A stretch of DNA of 64,000 nt from Symsagittifera roscoffensis (Eukaryota; Xenacoelomorpha; Acoela; Convolutidae), in the NCBI RefSeq assembly GCF_963678635.1, contig NC_087067.1, forward strand, positions 18,421,639 to 18,485,638. Reading direction: 5' to 3'. Below the pieces are notes generated by a model. It had not been told where the DNA came from. It did no database searches and saw only the letters and a list, made by a program, of their open reading frames with translations. Every line of letters begins with the position of its first letter. Position 1 is the first letter of the stretch. The translations under genes and the position numbers were made by a program. Shown here piece by piece: positions 35,541 to 49,883 of this stretch.

Positions 35541-38500
35541 TCTGAAGTAGCTTTTTTTTTTATTGTTTTGCAGACCTGGAATTTTTGTCATCAGTGCATT
35601 TGTCGAAAATTTCGGAAAAACTTCGCATGTCTTAAACTATTTTCGTCACATGTTAGCTTTACCGTATTTTGCATTGAACAAAATCTTTGTGCAATTCCTA
35701 TTTATCAATTCCATGAAACTGGACTTTTTGATGCTGTCCAGGATCGCACTGTAGACCTTCTGCGTGTAAGGCAGACGTGATAACCGCTACACCACAGCAC
35801 CTGAGATTTCTGAAGTAGCTTCTTTTTCTTCTTTTGCAGACCTGGAATTTTTGTCATCAGTGCTTTTGTCGAAAATTTCGGAAAAACTTCGCATGTCTTA
35901 AACTATTTTCGTCACATGTTAGGCAATTTTTCCTGGAACTTGTTGAAATATTTTTTTCAACGAACAAAATCGTTTTATAGTCTTTATTCGTCATTTTTAT
36001 GACGATTGACTTTCTGATGTTGTCCAGGATTGACTTGGAGACCTTCTGCATATTAGGCAGACGTGATAACCGCTACATCACAGCACCTGAGCTTGCTCAA
36101 GTAGCTTTTCTTTCTTGTTTTGCACACCTGGACTTTTTTTCATCAGTGCATTTGTCGAAAATTTCGGAAAAACTTCGCATGTCTTAATTTATTTTCATCA
36201 CATGTTAGCCAATTTTTCCTGGAGTTAGTTGAAATAAATTTTTCAACGAACAAAAATTTGTACAGTCCTTATTCAACGTTTTTATGACAGTTGACTTTCC
36301 GATGCTATCCAGGATCGAACTGGAGACCTTCTGCGTGTTAGGCAGACGTAATAACCGCTACACCACAGCACCTGAGATTCTTAAGTAGCTTTTTTTATTT
36401 GTTTTGCAGACCTGGAATTTTCGTCATCAGTGCATATTTCAAAAGTTACGAAAAATTTCGCATGTCTTATAGTAATTCCGTCAAGCGTCAGGCAATTTTT
36501 CTGGAGTTAGCTTTACCGTATTTTGCATTGAACAAACTCTTTGTGCAATTCCTATTTATCAATTCCATGAAACTGGACTTTTTGATGCTGTCCAGGATCG
36601 CACTGGAGACCTTCTGCGTGTAAGGCAGACGTGATAACCGCTGCACCACAGCACCTGAGATTTCTGAAGTAGCTTCTTTTTCTTCTTTTGCAGACTGGAA
36701 TTTTGTCATCAGTGCATTTGTCGAAAATTTCGGAAAAACTTCGCATGTCTTAAACTATTTTCGTCACATGTTAGGCAATTTTTCCTGGAACTAGTTGAAA
36801 TATTTTTTTCAACGAACAAAATCGTTGTAAAGTCTTTATTCGTCATTTTTATGACGATTGACTTTTTGATGCTATCCAGGATCGAACTGGAGACCTTCTG
36901 CGTGTTAGGCAGACGTGATAACAGTTACACCACAGCACCTGAGCTTCTTAAGTAGCTTTTTTAAATTGTTTTGCAGACCTGGAATTTTTGTCATCAGTGC
37001 ATATTTCAAAAGTTACGAAAAAATTTCGCATGTCTTATAGTAATTCCGTCAAGTGTCAGGCAATTTTTCTGGAGTTAGCTTTACCGTATTTTGCATTGAA
37101 CAAACTCTTTGTGCACTTCCTATTTATCAATTCCATGAAACTGGAATTTTTGATGCTGTCCAGGATCGCACTGGAGACCTTCTGCGTGTAAGGCAGACGT
37201 GATAACCGCTACACCACAGCACCTGAGATTTCTGAAGTAGCTTCTTTTTCTTCTTTTGCAGACTGGAGTTTTTGTCATCAGTGCATTTGTCGAAAATTTC
37301 GGAAAAACTTCGCATGTCTTAAACTATTTTCGTCACATGTTAGGCAATTTTTCCTGGAACTTGTTGAAATATTTTTTTCAACGAACAAAATCGTTTTATA
37401 GTCTTTATTCGTCATTTTTATGACGATTGACTTTCTGATGTTGTCCAGGATTGACTTGGAGACCTTCTGCATGTTAGGCAGACGTGATAACCGCTACATC
37501 ACATCACCTGAGCTTGCTCAAGTAGCTTTTCTTTCTTGTTTTGCACACCTGGAGTTTTTTTCATCAGTGCATTTGTCGAAAATTTCGGAAAAACTTCGCA
37601 TGTCTTAATTTATTTTCGTCACATGTTAGCCAATTTTTCCTGGAGTTAGTTGAAATAAATTTTTCAACGAACAAAATTTTGTACAGTCCTTATTCAACGT
37701 TTTTATGACAGTTGACTTTCTGATGCTATCAGGATCGAACTGGAGACCTTCTGCGTGTTAGGCAGACGTGATAACCGCTACACCACAGCACCTGAGATTT
37801 CTGAAGTAGCTTCTTTTTCTTCTTTTGCAGACTGGAATTTTTGTCATCAGTGCAATTGTCGAAAATTTCGGAAAAACTTCGCATGTGTTAAACTAATTTC
37901 GTCACATGTTCGGCAATTTTTCCTGGAACTTGTTGAAATATATTTTTCAATGAACAAAATCGTTGTATAGTCTTTATTCGTCATTTTTATGACGATTGAC
38001 TTTCTGATGCTATCCAGGATCGAACTGGAGACCTTCTGCGTGTTAGGCAGACGTGATAACAGCTACACCACAGCACCTGAGATTCTTAAGTAGCTTTTTA
38101 AAATTGTTTTGCAGACCTGGAATTTTTGTCATCAGTGCATATTTCAAAAGTTACGAAAAAATTTTGCATGTCTTATTGTAATTCCGTCAAGTGTCAGGCA
38201 ATTTTTCTGGAGTTAGCTTTACCGTATTTTGCATTGAACAAAATCTTTGTGCAATTCCTATTTATCAATTCCATGAAACTGGACTTTTTGATGCTGTCCA
38301 GGATCGCACTGGAGACCTTCTGCGTGTAAGGCAGACGTGATAACCGCTACACCACAGCACCTGAGATTTCTGAAGTAGCTTTTTTTTATTGTTTTGCAGA
38401 CCTGGAATTTTTGTCATCAGTGCATTTGTCGAAAATTTCGGAAAAACTTCGCATGTCTTAAACTATTTTCGTCACATGTTAGCTTTACCGTATTTTGCAT

Positions 38501-40105
38501 TGAACAAAATCTTTGTGCAATTCCTATTTATCAATTCCATGAAACTGGACTTTTTGATGCTGTCCAGGATCGCACTGTAGACCTTCTGCGTGTAAGGCAG
38601 ACGTGATAACCGCTACACCACAGCACCTGAGATTTCTGAAGTAGCTTCTTTTTCTTCTTTTGCAGACCTGGAATTTTTGTCATCAGTGCTTTTGTCGAAA
38701 ATTTCGGAAAAACTTCGCATGTCTTAAACTATTTTCGTCACATGTTAGGCAATTTTTCCTGGAACTTGTTGAAATATTTTTTTCAACGAACAAAATCGTT
38801 TTATAGTCTTTATTCGTCATTTTTATGACGATTGACTTTCTGATGTTGTCCAGGATTGACTTGGAGACCTTCTGCATATTAGGCAGACGTGATAACCGCT
38901 ACATCACAGCACCTGAGCTTGCTCAAGTAGCTTTTCTTTCTTGTTTTGCACACCTGGACTTTTTTTCATCAGTGCATTTGTCGAAAATTTCGGAAAAACT
39001 TCGCATGTCTTAATTTATTTTCATCACATGTTAGCCAATTTTTCCTGGAGTTAGTTGAAATAAATTTTTCAACGAACAAAAATTTGTACAGTCCTTATTC
39101 AACGTTTTTATGACAGTTGACTTTCCGATGCTATCCAGGATCGAACTGGAGACCTTCTGCGTGTTAGGCAGACGTAATAACCGCTACACCACAGCACCTG
39201 AGATTCTTAAGTAGCTTTTTTTATTTGTTTTGCAGACCTGGAATTTTCGTCATCAGTGCATATTTCAAAAGTTACGAAATTTTTTTGTATGTCTTATAGT
39301 AATTCCGTCAAGTGTCAGGCAATTTTTCTGGAGTTAGCTTTACCGTATTTGGCATCGAACAAAATCTTTGTGCAGTTCCTATTTATCAATTCTATGAAAT
39401 CGGATTTTCTGATGCTGTCCAGTATCGCACTGGAGACATTCTGCGTGTAAGGCAGACGTGATAACCGCTGCACCACAGCACCTGAGATTTCTGAAGTAGC
39501 TTCTTTTTCTTCTTTTGCAGACTGGAATTTTTGTCATCAGTGCATTTGTCGAAAATTTCGGAAAAACTTCGCATGTCTTAAACTATTTTCGTCACATGTT
39601 AGGCAATTTTTCCTGGAACTAGTTGAAATATTTTTTTCAACGAACAAAATCGTTGTAAAGTCTTTATTCGTCATTTTTATGACGATTGACTTTTTGATGC
39701 TATCCAGGATCGAACTGGAGACCTTCTGCGTGTTAGGAAGACGTGATAACAGTTACACCACAGCACCTGAGCTTCTTAAGTAGCTTTTTTTAATTGTTTT
39801 GCAGACCTGGAATTTTTGTCATCAGTGCATATTTCAAAAGTTACGAAAAAATTTCGCATGTCTTATAGTAATTCCGTCAAGTGTCAGGCAATTTTTCTGG
39901 AGTTAGCTTTACCGTATTTTGCATTGAACAAACTCTTTGTGCACTTCCTATTTATCAATTCCATGAAACTGGACTTTTTGATGCTGTCCAGGATCGCACT
40001 GGAGACCTTCTGCGTGTAAGGCAGACGTGATAACCGCTACACCACAGCACCTGAGATTTCTGAAGTAGCTTCTTTTTCTTCTTTTGCAGACTGGAGTTTT
40101 TGTCA
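35541..40105 (-). repeat. tRNA-Val satellite, approximately 2828-bp HOR
   Basis: 35568-36430 recurs at 38394 (2826 bp) and 36867-37600 recurs at 39695 (2828 bp). Alignment of 34740-35250 to 37852-38362 shows the second copy lacks one of two tandem monomers. tRNA-like units lie at 35729, 36015, 36300, 36583, 36867, 37151, 37436, 37721, 38005, 38289, 38555, 38841, 39126, 39410, 39695 and 39979. The monomers at 35640-35730 and 38466-38556 are hybrids, joining cacatgttag of one linker class directly to ctttaccg of the other. Confidence 0.9.
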
Positions 40106-41117
40106 TCAGTGCATTTGTCGAAAATTTCGGAAAAACTTCGCATGTCTTAAACTATTTTCGTCACATGTTAGGCAATTTTTCCTGGAACTTGTTGAAATAT
40201 TTTTTTCAACGAACAAAATCGTTTTATAGTCTTTATTCGTCATTTTTATGACGATTGACTTTCTGATGTTGTCCAGGATTGACTTGGAGACCTTCTGCAT
40301 GTTAGGCAGACGTGATAACCGCTACATCACATCACCTGAGCTTGCTCAAGTAGCTTTTCTTTCTTGTTTTGCACACCTGGAGCTTTTTTCATCAGTGCAT
40401 TTGTCGAAAATTTCGGAAAAACTTCGCATGTCTTAATTTATTTTCGTCACATGTTAGCCAATTTTTCCTGGAGTTAGTTGAAATAAATTTTTCAACGAAC
40501 AAAATTTTGTACAGTCCTTATTCAACGTTTTTATGACAGTTGACTTTCTGATGCTATCAGGATCGAACTGGAGACCTTCTGCGTGTTAGGCAGACGTGAT
40601 AACCGCTACACCACAGCACCTGATATTCTTAAGTAGCTTTTTTAAATTGTTTTGCAGACCTGGAATTTTCGTCATCAGTGCATATTTCAAAAGTTACGAA
40701 AAAATTTCGCATGTCTTATAGTAATTCCGTCAAGTGTCAGGCAATTTTTCTGGAGTTAGCTTTAGCGTATTTTGCATTGAACAAAATCTTTGTGCAATTC
40801 CTTTTTATCAATTCCATGAAACTGGACTTTTTGATGCTGTCCAGGATCGCACTGGAGACCTTCTGCGTGTAAGGCAGACGTGATAACCGCTACACCACAG
40901 CACCTGAGATTTCTGAAGTAGCTTCTTTTTCTTCTTTTGCAGACCTGGAATTTTTGTCATCAGTAAATTTGTCGAAAATTTCGGAAAAACTTCGCATGTC
41001 TTAAACTATTTTCGTCACATGTTAGGCAATTTTTCCTGGAACTAGTTGAAATATTTTTTTCAACGAACAAAATCGTTGTAAAGTCTTTATTCGTCATTTT
41101 TATGACGATTGACTTTT

Positions 41118-41190
41118 TGATGCTATCCAGGATCGAACTGGAGACCTTCTGCGTGTTAGGCAGACGTGATAACCGCTACACCACAGCACC
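41118..41190 (-). tRNA. tRNA-Val (AAC), intact with G7-U66 wobble
   Basis: Same sequence as the unit at 33184: all stems, U33, anticodon AAC, TTC T-loop and both internal promoter boxes are present. Confidence 0.66.
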
Positions 41191-42540
41191 TGAGATTCTT
41201 AAGTAGCTTTTTAAAATTGTTTTGCAGACCTGGAATTTTCGTCATCAGTGCATATTTCAAAAGTCACCCAAAAATTTCGCATGTCTTATAGTAATTCCGT
41301 CAAGTGTCAGGCAATTTTTCTGGAGTTAGCTTTACCGTATTTTGCATTGAACAAACTCTTTGTGCAATTCCTATTTATCAATTCCATGAAACTGGACTTT
41401 TTGATGCTGTCCAGGATCGCACTGGAGACCTTCTGCGTGTAAGGCAGACGTGATAACCGCTACACCACAGCACCTGAGATTTCTGAAGTAGCTTCTTTTT
41501 CTTCTTTTGCAGACTGGAGTTTTTGTCATCAGTGCATTTGTCGAAAATTTCGGAAAAACTTCGCATGTCTTAAACTATTTTCGTCACATGTTAGGCAATT
41601 TTTCCTGGAACTTGTTGAAATATTTTTTTCAACGAACAAAATCGTTTTATAGTCTTTATTCGTCATTTTTATGACGATTGACTTTCTGATGTTGTCCAGG
41701 ATTGACTTGGAGACCTTCTGCATGTTAGGCAGACGTGATAACCGCTACATCACATCACCTGAGCTTGCTCAAGTAGCTTTTCTTTCTTGTTTTGCACACC
41801 TGGAGTTTTTTTCATCAGTGCATTTGTCGAAAATTTCGGAAAAACTTCGCATGTCTTAATTTATTTTCGTCACATGTTAGTCAATTTTTCCTGGAGTTAG
41901 TTGAAATAAATTTTTCAACGAACAAAATTTTGTACAGTCCTTATTCAACGTTTTTATGACAGTTGACTTTCTGATGCTATCAGGATCGAACTGGAGACCT
42001 TCTGCGTGTTAGGCAGACGTGATAACCGCTACACCACAGCACCTGATATTCTTAAGTAGCTTTTTTAAATTGTTTTGCAGACCTGGAATTTTCGTCATCA
42101 GTGCATATTTCAAAAGTTACGAAAAAATTTCGCATGTCTTATAGTAATTCCGTCAAGTGTCAGGCAATTTTTCTGGAGTTAGCTTTAGCGTATTTTGCAT
42201 TGAACAAAATCTTTGTGCAATTCCTTTTTATCAATTCCATGAAACTGGACTTTTTGATGCTGTCCAGGATCGCACTGGAGACCTTCTGCGTGTAAGGCAG
42301 ACGTGATAACCGCTACACCACAGCACCTGAGATTTCTGAAGTAGCTTCTTTTTCTTCTTTTGCAGACCTGGAATTTTTGTCATCAGTAAATTTGTCGAAA
42401 ATTTCGGAAAAACTTCGCATGTCTTAAACTATTTTCGTCACATGTTAGGCAATTTTTCCTGGAACTAGTTGAAATATTTTTTTCAACGAACAAAATCGTT
42501 GTAAAGTCTTTATTCGTCATTTTTATGACGATTGACTTTT

Positions 42541-42613
42541 TGATGCTATCCAGGATCGAACTGGAGACCTTCTGCGTGTTAGGCAGACGTGATAACCGCT
42601 ACACCACAGCACC
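42541..42613 (-). tRNA. tRNA-Val (AAC), intact, HOR duplicate
   Basis: Identical by eye to the unit 1423 bp upstream (41118). Duplicated with the HOR. Confidence 0.66.
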
Positions 42614-42951
42614 TGAGATTCTTAAGTAGCTTTTTAAAATTGTTTTGCAGACCTGGAATTTTCGTCATCAGTGCATATTTCAAAAGTCACCCAAAAATTT
42701 CGCATGTCTTATAGTAATTCCGTCAAGTGTCAGGCAATTTTTCTGTAGTTAGCTTTACCGTATTTTGCATTGAACAAACTCTTTGTGCAATTCCTATTTA
42801 TCAATTCCATGAAACTGGACTTTTTGATGCTGTCCAGGATCGCACTGGAGACCTTCTGCGTGTAAGGCAGACGTGATAACCGCTACACCACAGCACCTGA
42901 GATTTCTGAAGTAGCTTCTTTTTCTTCTTTTGCAGACTGGAATTTTTGTCA

Positions 42952-44119
42952 TCAGTGCATTTGTCGAAAATTTCGGAAAAACTTCGCATGTCTTAAACTA
43001 CTTTCGTCACATGTTAGGCAATTTTTCCTGGAACTAGTTGAAATATTTTTTTCAACGAACAAAATCGTTGTAAAGTCTTTATTCGTCATTTTTATGACGA
43101 TTGACTTTTTGATGCTATCCAGGAGCGAACTGGAGACCTTCTGCGTGTTAGGCAGACGTGATAACCGCTACACCACAGCACCTGAGATTCTTAAGTAGCT
43201 TTTTAAAATTGTTTCGCAGACTGGAATTTTTGTCATCAGTGCATTTGTCGAAAATTTCGGAAAAACTTCGCATGTCTTAAACTATTTTCGTCACATGTTA
43301 GGCAATTTTTCCTGGAACTAGTTGAAATATATTTTTCAACGAACAAAATCGTTGTATAGTCTTTATTCGTCATTTTTATGACGATTGACTTTCTGATCCT
43401 ATCCAGGATCGAACTGGAGACCTTCTGCGTGTTAGGCAGACGTGATAACAGTTACACCACAGCACCTGAGATTCTTAAGTAGCTTTTTTAAATTGTTTTG
43501 CAGACCTAGAATTTTTGTCATCAGTGCATATTTCAAAAGTTACGAAAAAATTTCGCATGTCTTATAGTAATTCCGTCAAGTGTCAGGCAATTTTTCTGGA
43601 GTTAGCTTTACCGTATTTTGCATTGAACAAAATCTTTGTGCAATTCCTATTTATCAAATCCATGAAACTGGACTTTTTGATGCTGTCCAGGATCGCACTG
43701 GAGACCTTCTGCGTGTAAGGCAGACGTGATAACCGCTACACCACAGCACCTGAGATTTCTGAAGTAGCTTCTTTTTCTTCTTTTGCAGACTGGAGTTTTT
43801 GTCATCAGTGCATTTGTCGAAAATTTCGGAAAAACTTCGCATGTCTTAAACTATTTTCGTCACATGTTAGGCAATTTTTCCTGGAACTAGTTGAAATTTA
43901 TTTTTCAACGAACAAAATCGCTGTATAGTCTTTATTCGTCATTTTTATGACGATTGACCTTCTGATGCTGTCCAGGATTGACTTGGAGACCTTCTGCATG
44001 TTAGGCAGACGTGATAACCGCTACATCACAGCACCTGAGCTTGCTCAAGTAGCTTTTCTTTCTTGTTTTGCAGACCTGGAATTTTTGTCATCAGTGCATT
44101 TGTCGAAAATTTCGGAAAA
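42952..44119 (-). repeat. tRNA-Val satellite, single diverged monomers
   Basis: tRNA-like units lie at 43110 (box B changed, gagcga), 43394, 43678 (UAC, T55 changed) and 43963 (AAC, T-arm mismatch). This stretch separates the 1423-bp and 2544-bp HORs and shows no long duplication itself. Confidence 0.88.
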
Positions 44120-45933
44120 ACTTCGCATGTCTTAAACTATTTTCGTCACATGTTAGGCAATTTTTCCTGGAACTAGTTGAAATATATTTTTCAACGAACA
44201 AAATCGTTGTATAGTCTTTATTCGTCATTTTTATGACGATTGACCGTCTGATGCTGTCCAGGATTGACTTGGAGACCTTCTGCATGTTAGGCAGACGTGA
44301 TAACCGCTACACCACAGCACCTGAGATTTCTGAAGTAGCTTCTTTTTCTTCTTTTGCAGACTGGAATTTTTGTCATCAGTGCATTTGTCGAAAATTTGGG
44401 AAAAACTTCGCATGTCTTAAACTATTTTCGTCACATGTTAGGCAATTTTTCCTGGAACTAGTTGAAATATATTTTTCAACAAACAAAATCGTTATATAGT
44501 CTTTATTCGTCATTTTAATGACGATTGACTTTCTGATGCTGTCCAGGATTGACTTGGAGACCTTCTGCGTGTTAGGCAGACGTGATAACCGCTACACCAC
44601 AGCACCTGAGATTCTTAAGTAGCTTTTTAAAATTGTTTTGCATAACTGGAATTTTCGTAATCAGTGCATATTTCAAAAGTTACGAAAGAATTTCGCATGT
44701 CTTATAGTAATTCCGTCAAGTGTCAGGCAATTTTTCTGGAGTTAGCTTTACCGTATTTTGCATTGAACAAAATCTTTGTGCAATTCCTTTTTATCAATTC
44801 CATGAAACTGGACTTTTTGATGCTGTCCAGGATCGCACTGGAGACCTTCTGCATGTAAGGCAGACGTGATAACCGCTACATCACAGCACCTGAGCTTGCT
44901 CAAGTAGCTTTTCTTTCTTGTTTTGCACACCTGGAATTTTTTTCATCAGTGCATTTGTCGAAAATTTCGGAAAAACTTCGCATGTGTTAATTTATTTTCG
45001 TCACATGTTAGCCAATTTTTCCTGGGGTTAGTTGAAATAAATTTTTCAACGAACAAAATTATGTACAGTCCTTATTCAACGTTTCTATGACAGTTGACTC
45101 TCTGATGCTATCCAGGATCGAACTGCAGACCTTCTGCGTTTAAGGCAGACGTGATAAACGCTACACCATAGTTCCTCAGCTTTCTCAAATAGCTTCTTTT
45201 TCTTGTTTTGCAGACCTGGAATTTTGTCACCAGTGCATTTTTCGAAAATTACGGAAAATTTTCGCATGTCTTAATTTATTTTCGTCACATGTTAGGCAAT
45301 TTTTCCTGGAGTTAGTTGAAATATATTTTTCAACGAACAAATTCTTTGTACAGTCATTATTCATCATTTTAATGGTAGTTGACTTTCTGATGCTGTCCAG
45401 GATTGAATTGGAGAACATCTGCGTGTTAGGCAGACGTGCTAACAGCTACACCACAGCACCTGAGCTTTCTCAAGTAGCTTCTTTTTCTTGTTTTGCAGAC
45501 CTGGAGTTTTTGTCATCAGTGCAAATGTCAAAAGTTACGGAAAAATTTCGCATGTCAGGCAATTTTTCTGGAGTCAGTTTCACCGTATTTTCCAATGAAC
45601 AAATTTTTTGTGCAATCCATATTTATCAGTTCTATGATACTTCACTTTCTGCTGCTGTCCAGGATTGAACTGGAGACCTTCTGGGAGTAAGTCAGACGTG
45701 ATAACCGCTACACCACAGCCCCTGAGCATTCACAAGTAGCTTCTTTTTCTTGTTTTGCAGACGTGGAATTTCATCAACAGTGCATTTGTCGAAAATTACG
45801 GAAAATTTTAGCATGTTTTAATGTATTGTCGTCACGTATCAGGCAATTTTTCCGGAGTTAGTGGAAATATAATTTTCAACGAACAAAATCTTTGTACAGT
45901 CCTTATTCATCATTGTTATGATTATTGTCTTTC

Positions 45934-46006
45934 TGATGCTGTCCAGGATCGAACTGGAGACCTTCTGCGTGTTAGGCAGACGTGATAACCGCTACACCAC
46001 AGCACC
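45934..46006 (-). tRNA. tRNA-Val (AAC), fully intact
   Basis: Same sequence as the unit at 28676: complete cloverleaf, anticodon AAC, U33, TTCGATC T-loop, A73. First TTTT is roughly 45-50 nt downstream on the minus strand. Confidence 0.72.
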
Positions 46007-48477
46007 TGAGCTTCTTAAGTAGCTTTTTTTTATTGTTTTGCAGACTGGAATTTTCGTCATCAGTGCATATTTCAAAAGTTACGAAAAAATTTCGCATGTC
46101 TTATAGTAATACCGTCAAGTGTCAGGCAATTTTTCTGGAGTTAGCTTTACCGTATTTTGCATTGAACAAAATTTTTGTGCAATTCCATTTATCAATTCCA
46201 TGAAACTGGACTTTTTGATGCTGTCCAGGATCGCACTGGAGACCTTCTGCGTGAAAGGCAGACGTGATAACCGCTACACCACAGCACCTGAGATTTCTCA
46301 ATGAGCTTCTTTTTCTTCTTTTGCAGACCTGGAATTTTTGTCATCAGTGCTGTTGTCGAAAATTTCGGAAAAACGTCGCATGTCTTAAACTATTTTCGTC
46401 ACATGTTAGGCAATTTTTCCTGGAACTAGTTGAAATATATTTTTCAACGAACAAAATAAAATCGTTGTATAGCCTTTATTCGTCATTTTTATGACGGTTG
46501 ACTTTCTGATGCTGTCCAGGATTGACTTGGAGACCTTCTGCATATTAGGCAGACGTGATAACCGCTACATCACAGCACCTGAGCTTGCTCAAGTAGTTTT
46601 TCTTTCTTTTTTTGCACACCTGGAATTTTTGTCATCAGTGCATTTGTCGAAAATTACGGAAAATTTTCGCATGTCTTAATTTATTTTCGTCACATGTTAG
46701 GCAATTTTTCCTGGAACTAGTTGAAATATATTTTTCAACGAACAAAATCGTTGTATAGTCTTTATTCGTCATTTTTATGACGATTGACCGTCTGATGCTG
46801 TCCAGGATTGACTTGGAGACCTTCTGCATGTTAGGCAGACGTGATAACCGCTACACCACAGCACCTGAGATTTCTGAAGTAGCTTCTTTTTCTTCTTTTG
46901 CAGACTGGAATTTTTGTCATCAGTGCATTTGTCGAAAATTTCGGAAAAACTTCGCATGTCTTAAACTATTTTCGTCACATGTTAGGCAATTTTTCCTGGA
47001 ACTAGTTGAAATATATTTTTCAACAAACAAAATCGTTATATAGTCTTTATTCGTCATTTTAATGACGATTGACTTTCTGATGCTGTCCAGGATTGACTTG
47101 GAGACCTTCTGCGTGTTAGGCAGACGTGATAACCGCTACACCACAGCACCTGAGATTCTTAAGTAGCTTTTTAAAATTGTTTTGCATAACTGGAATTTTC
47201 GTAATCAGTGCATATTTCAAAAGTTACGAAAGAATTTCGCATGTCTTATAGTAATTCCGTCAAGTGTCAGGCAATTTTTCTGGAGTTAGCTTTACCGTAT
47301 TTTGCATTGAACAAAATCTTTGTGCAATTCCTTTTTATCAATTCCATGAAACTGGACTTTTTGATGCTGTCCAGGATCGCACTGGAGACCTTCTGCATGT
47401 AAGGCAGACGTGATAACCGCTACATCACAGCACCTGAGCTTGCTCAAGTAGCTTTTCTTTCTTGTTTTGCACACCTGGAATTTTTTTCATCAGTGCATTT
47501 GTCGAAAATTTCGGAAAAACTTCGCATGTCTTAATTTATTTTCGTCACATGTTAGCCAATTTTTCCTGGGGTTAGTTGAAATAAATTTTTCAACGAACAA
47601 AATTATGTACAGTCCTTATTCAACATTTCTATGACAGTTGACTCTCTGATGCTATCCAGGAACGAACTGCAGACCTTCTGCGTTTAAGGCAGACGTGATA
47701 AACGCTACACCATAGTTCCTCAGCTTTCTCAAATAGCTTCTTTTTCTTGTTTTGCAGACCTGGAATTTTGTCATCAGTGCATTTTTCGAAAATTACGGAA
47801 AATTTTCGCATGTCTTAATTTATTTTCGTCACATGTTAGGCAATTTTTCCTGGAGTTAGTTGAAATATATTTTTCAACGAACAAATTCTTTGTACAGTCA
47901 TTATTCATCATTTTAATGGTAGTTGACTTTCTGATGCTGTCCAGGATTGAATTGGAGAACATCTGCGTGTTAGGCAGACGTGCTAACAGCTACACCACAG
48001 CACCTGAGCTTTCTCAAGTAGCTTCTTTTTCTTGTTTTGCAGACCTGGAGTTTTTGTCATCAGTGCAAATGTCAAAAGTTACGGAAAAATTTCGCATGTC
48101 AGGCAATTTTTCTGGAGTCAGTTTCACCGTATTTTCCAATGAACAAATTTTTTGTGCAATCCATATTTATCAGTTCTATGATACTGCACTTTCTGCTGCT
48201 GTCCAGGATTGAACTGGAGACCTTCTGGGAGTAAGTCAGACGTGATAACCGCTACACCACAGCCCCTGAGCATTCACAAGTAGCTTCTTTTTCTTCTTTT
48301 GCAGACGTGGAATTTCATCAACAGTGCATTTGTCGAAAATTACGGAAAATTTTAGCATGTTTTAATGTATTGTCGTCACGTATCAGGCAATTTTTCCGGA
48401 GTTAGTGGAAATATAATTTTCAACGAACAAAATCTTTGTACAGTCCTTATTCATCATTGTTATGATTATTGTCTTTC

Positions 48478-48550
48478 TGATGCTGTCCAGGATCGAACTG
48501 GAGACCTTCTGCGTGTTAGGCAGACGTGATAACCGCTACACCACAGCACC
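48478..48550 (-). tRNA. tRNA-Val (AAC), fully intact, HOR duplicate
   Basis: Copy of the unit 2544 bp upstream with no visible change. Confidence 0.72.
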
Positions 48551-49883
48551 TGAGCTTCTTAAGTAGCTTTTTTTTATTGTTTTGCAGACTGGAATTTTCG
48601 TCATCAGTGCATATTTCAAAAGTTACGAAAAAATTTCGCATGTCTTATAGTAATACCGTCAAGTGTCAGGCAATTTTTCTGGAGTTAGCTTTACCGTATT
48701 TTGCATTGAACAAAATTTTTGTGCAATTCCATTTATCAATTCCATGAAACTGGACTTTTTGATGCTGTCCAGGATCGCACTGGAGACCTTCTGCGTGAAA
48801 GGCAGACGTGATAACCGCTACACCACAGCACCTGAGATTTCTCAATGAGCTTCTTTTTCTTCTTTTGCAGGCCTGGAATTTTTGTCATCAGTGCTGTTGT
48901 CGAAAATTTCGGAAAAACGTCGCATGTCTTAAACTATTTTCGTCACATGTTAGGCAATTTTTCCTGGAACTAGTTGAAATATATTTTTCAACGAACAAAA
49001 TAAAATCGTTGTATAGCCTTTATTCGTCATTTTTATGACGGTTGACTTTCTGATGCTGTCCAGGATTGACTTGGAGACCTTCTGCATATTAGGCAGACGT
49101 GATAACCGCTACATCACAGCACCTGAGCTTGCTCAAGTAGTTTTTCTTTCTTTTTTTGCACACCTGGAATTTTTTGTCATCAGTGCATTTGTCGAAAATT
49201 ACGGAAAATTTTCGCATGTCTTAATTTATTTTCGTCAAATGTTAGGCAATTTTTCCTGGAGTTAGTTGAAATATATTTTTCAACGAACAAATTCTTTGTA
49301 CAGTCATTATTCATCATTTTAATGGTAGTTGACTTTCTGATGCTGTCCAGGATTGAATTGGAGAACATCTGCGTGTTAGGCAGACGTGCTAACAGCTACA
49401 CCACAGCACCTGAGCTTTCTCAAGTAGCTTCTTTTTCTTGTTTTGCAGACCTGGAGTTTTTGTCATCAGTGTAAATGTCAAAAGTTACGGAAAAATTTCA
49501 CATGTCAGGCAATTTTTCTGGAGTCAGTTTCGCCGTATTTTCCAATGAACAAATTTTTTGTGCAATCCATATTTATCAATTCTATGATACTGCACTTTCT
49601 GCTGCTGTCCAGGATCGAACTGGAGACCTTCTGGGAGTAAGTCAGACATGATAACCGCTACACCACAGCCCCTGAGCTTTCACAAGTAGCTTCTTTTTCT
49701 TCTTTTGCAGACGTGGAATTTCATCAACAGTGCATTTGTCGAAAATTACGGAAAATTTTAGCATGTTTTAATGTATTGTCGTCACGTATCAGGCAATTTT
49801 TCCGGAGTTAGTGGAAATATAATTTTCAACGAACAAAATCTTTGTACAGTCCTTATTCATCATTGTTATGATTATTTTCTTTC

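Larger units (their letters stand above)
40106..42951 (-). repeat. 1423-bp five-monomer HOR, two copies
   Basis: 40106-41528 recurs at 41529-42951, nearly identical (ctggag/ctgtag near 41324/42747 is one difference). tRNA-like units lie at 40264, 40549 (72 nt), 40832, 41118 and 41402, then 41687, 41972 (72 nt), 42255, 42541 and 42825. The units at 40549 and 41972 have lost one base where the T stem meets the acceptor stem. Confidence 0.93.
44120..49207 (-). repeat. 2544-bp nine-monomer HOR, two copies
   Basis: 44120-46663 recurs at 46664-49207 with few differences (for example ttggg/ttcgg near 44398/46942). tRNA-like units lie at 44249, 44534, 44818, 45103, 45388, 45650, 45934, 46216 and 46507, then 46793, 47078, 47362, 47647, 47932, 48194, 48478, 48760 and 49051. 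The units at 46507 and 49051 carry anticodon AAU (Ile-type) on a Val-like body. Boundaries are approximate. Confidence 0.93.
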
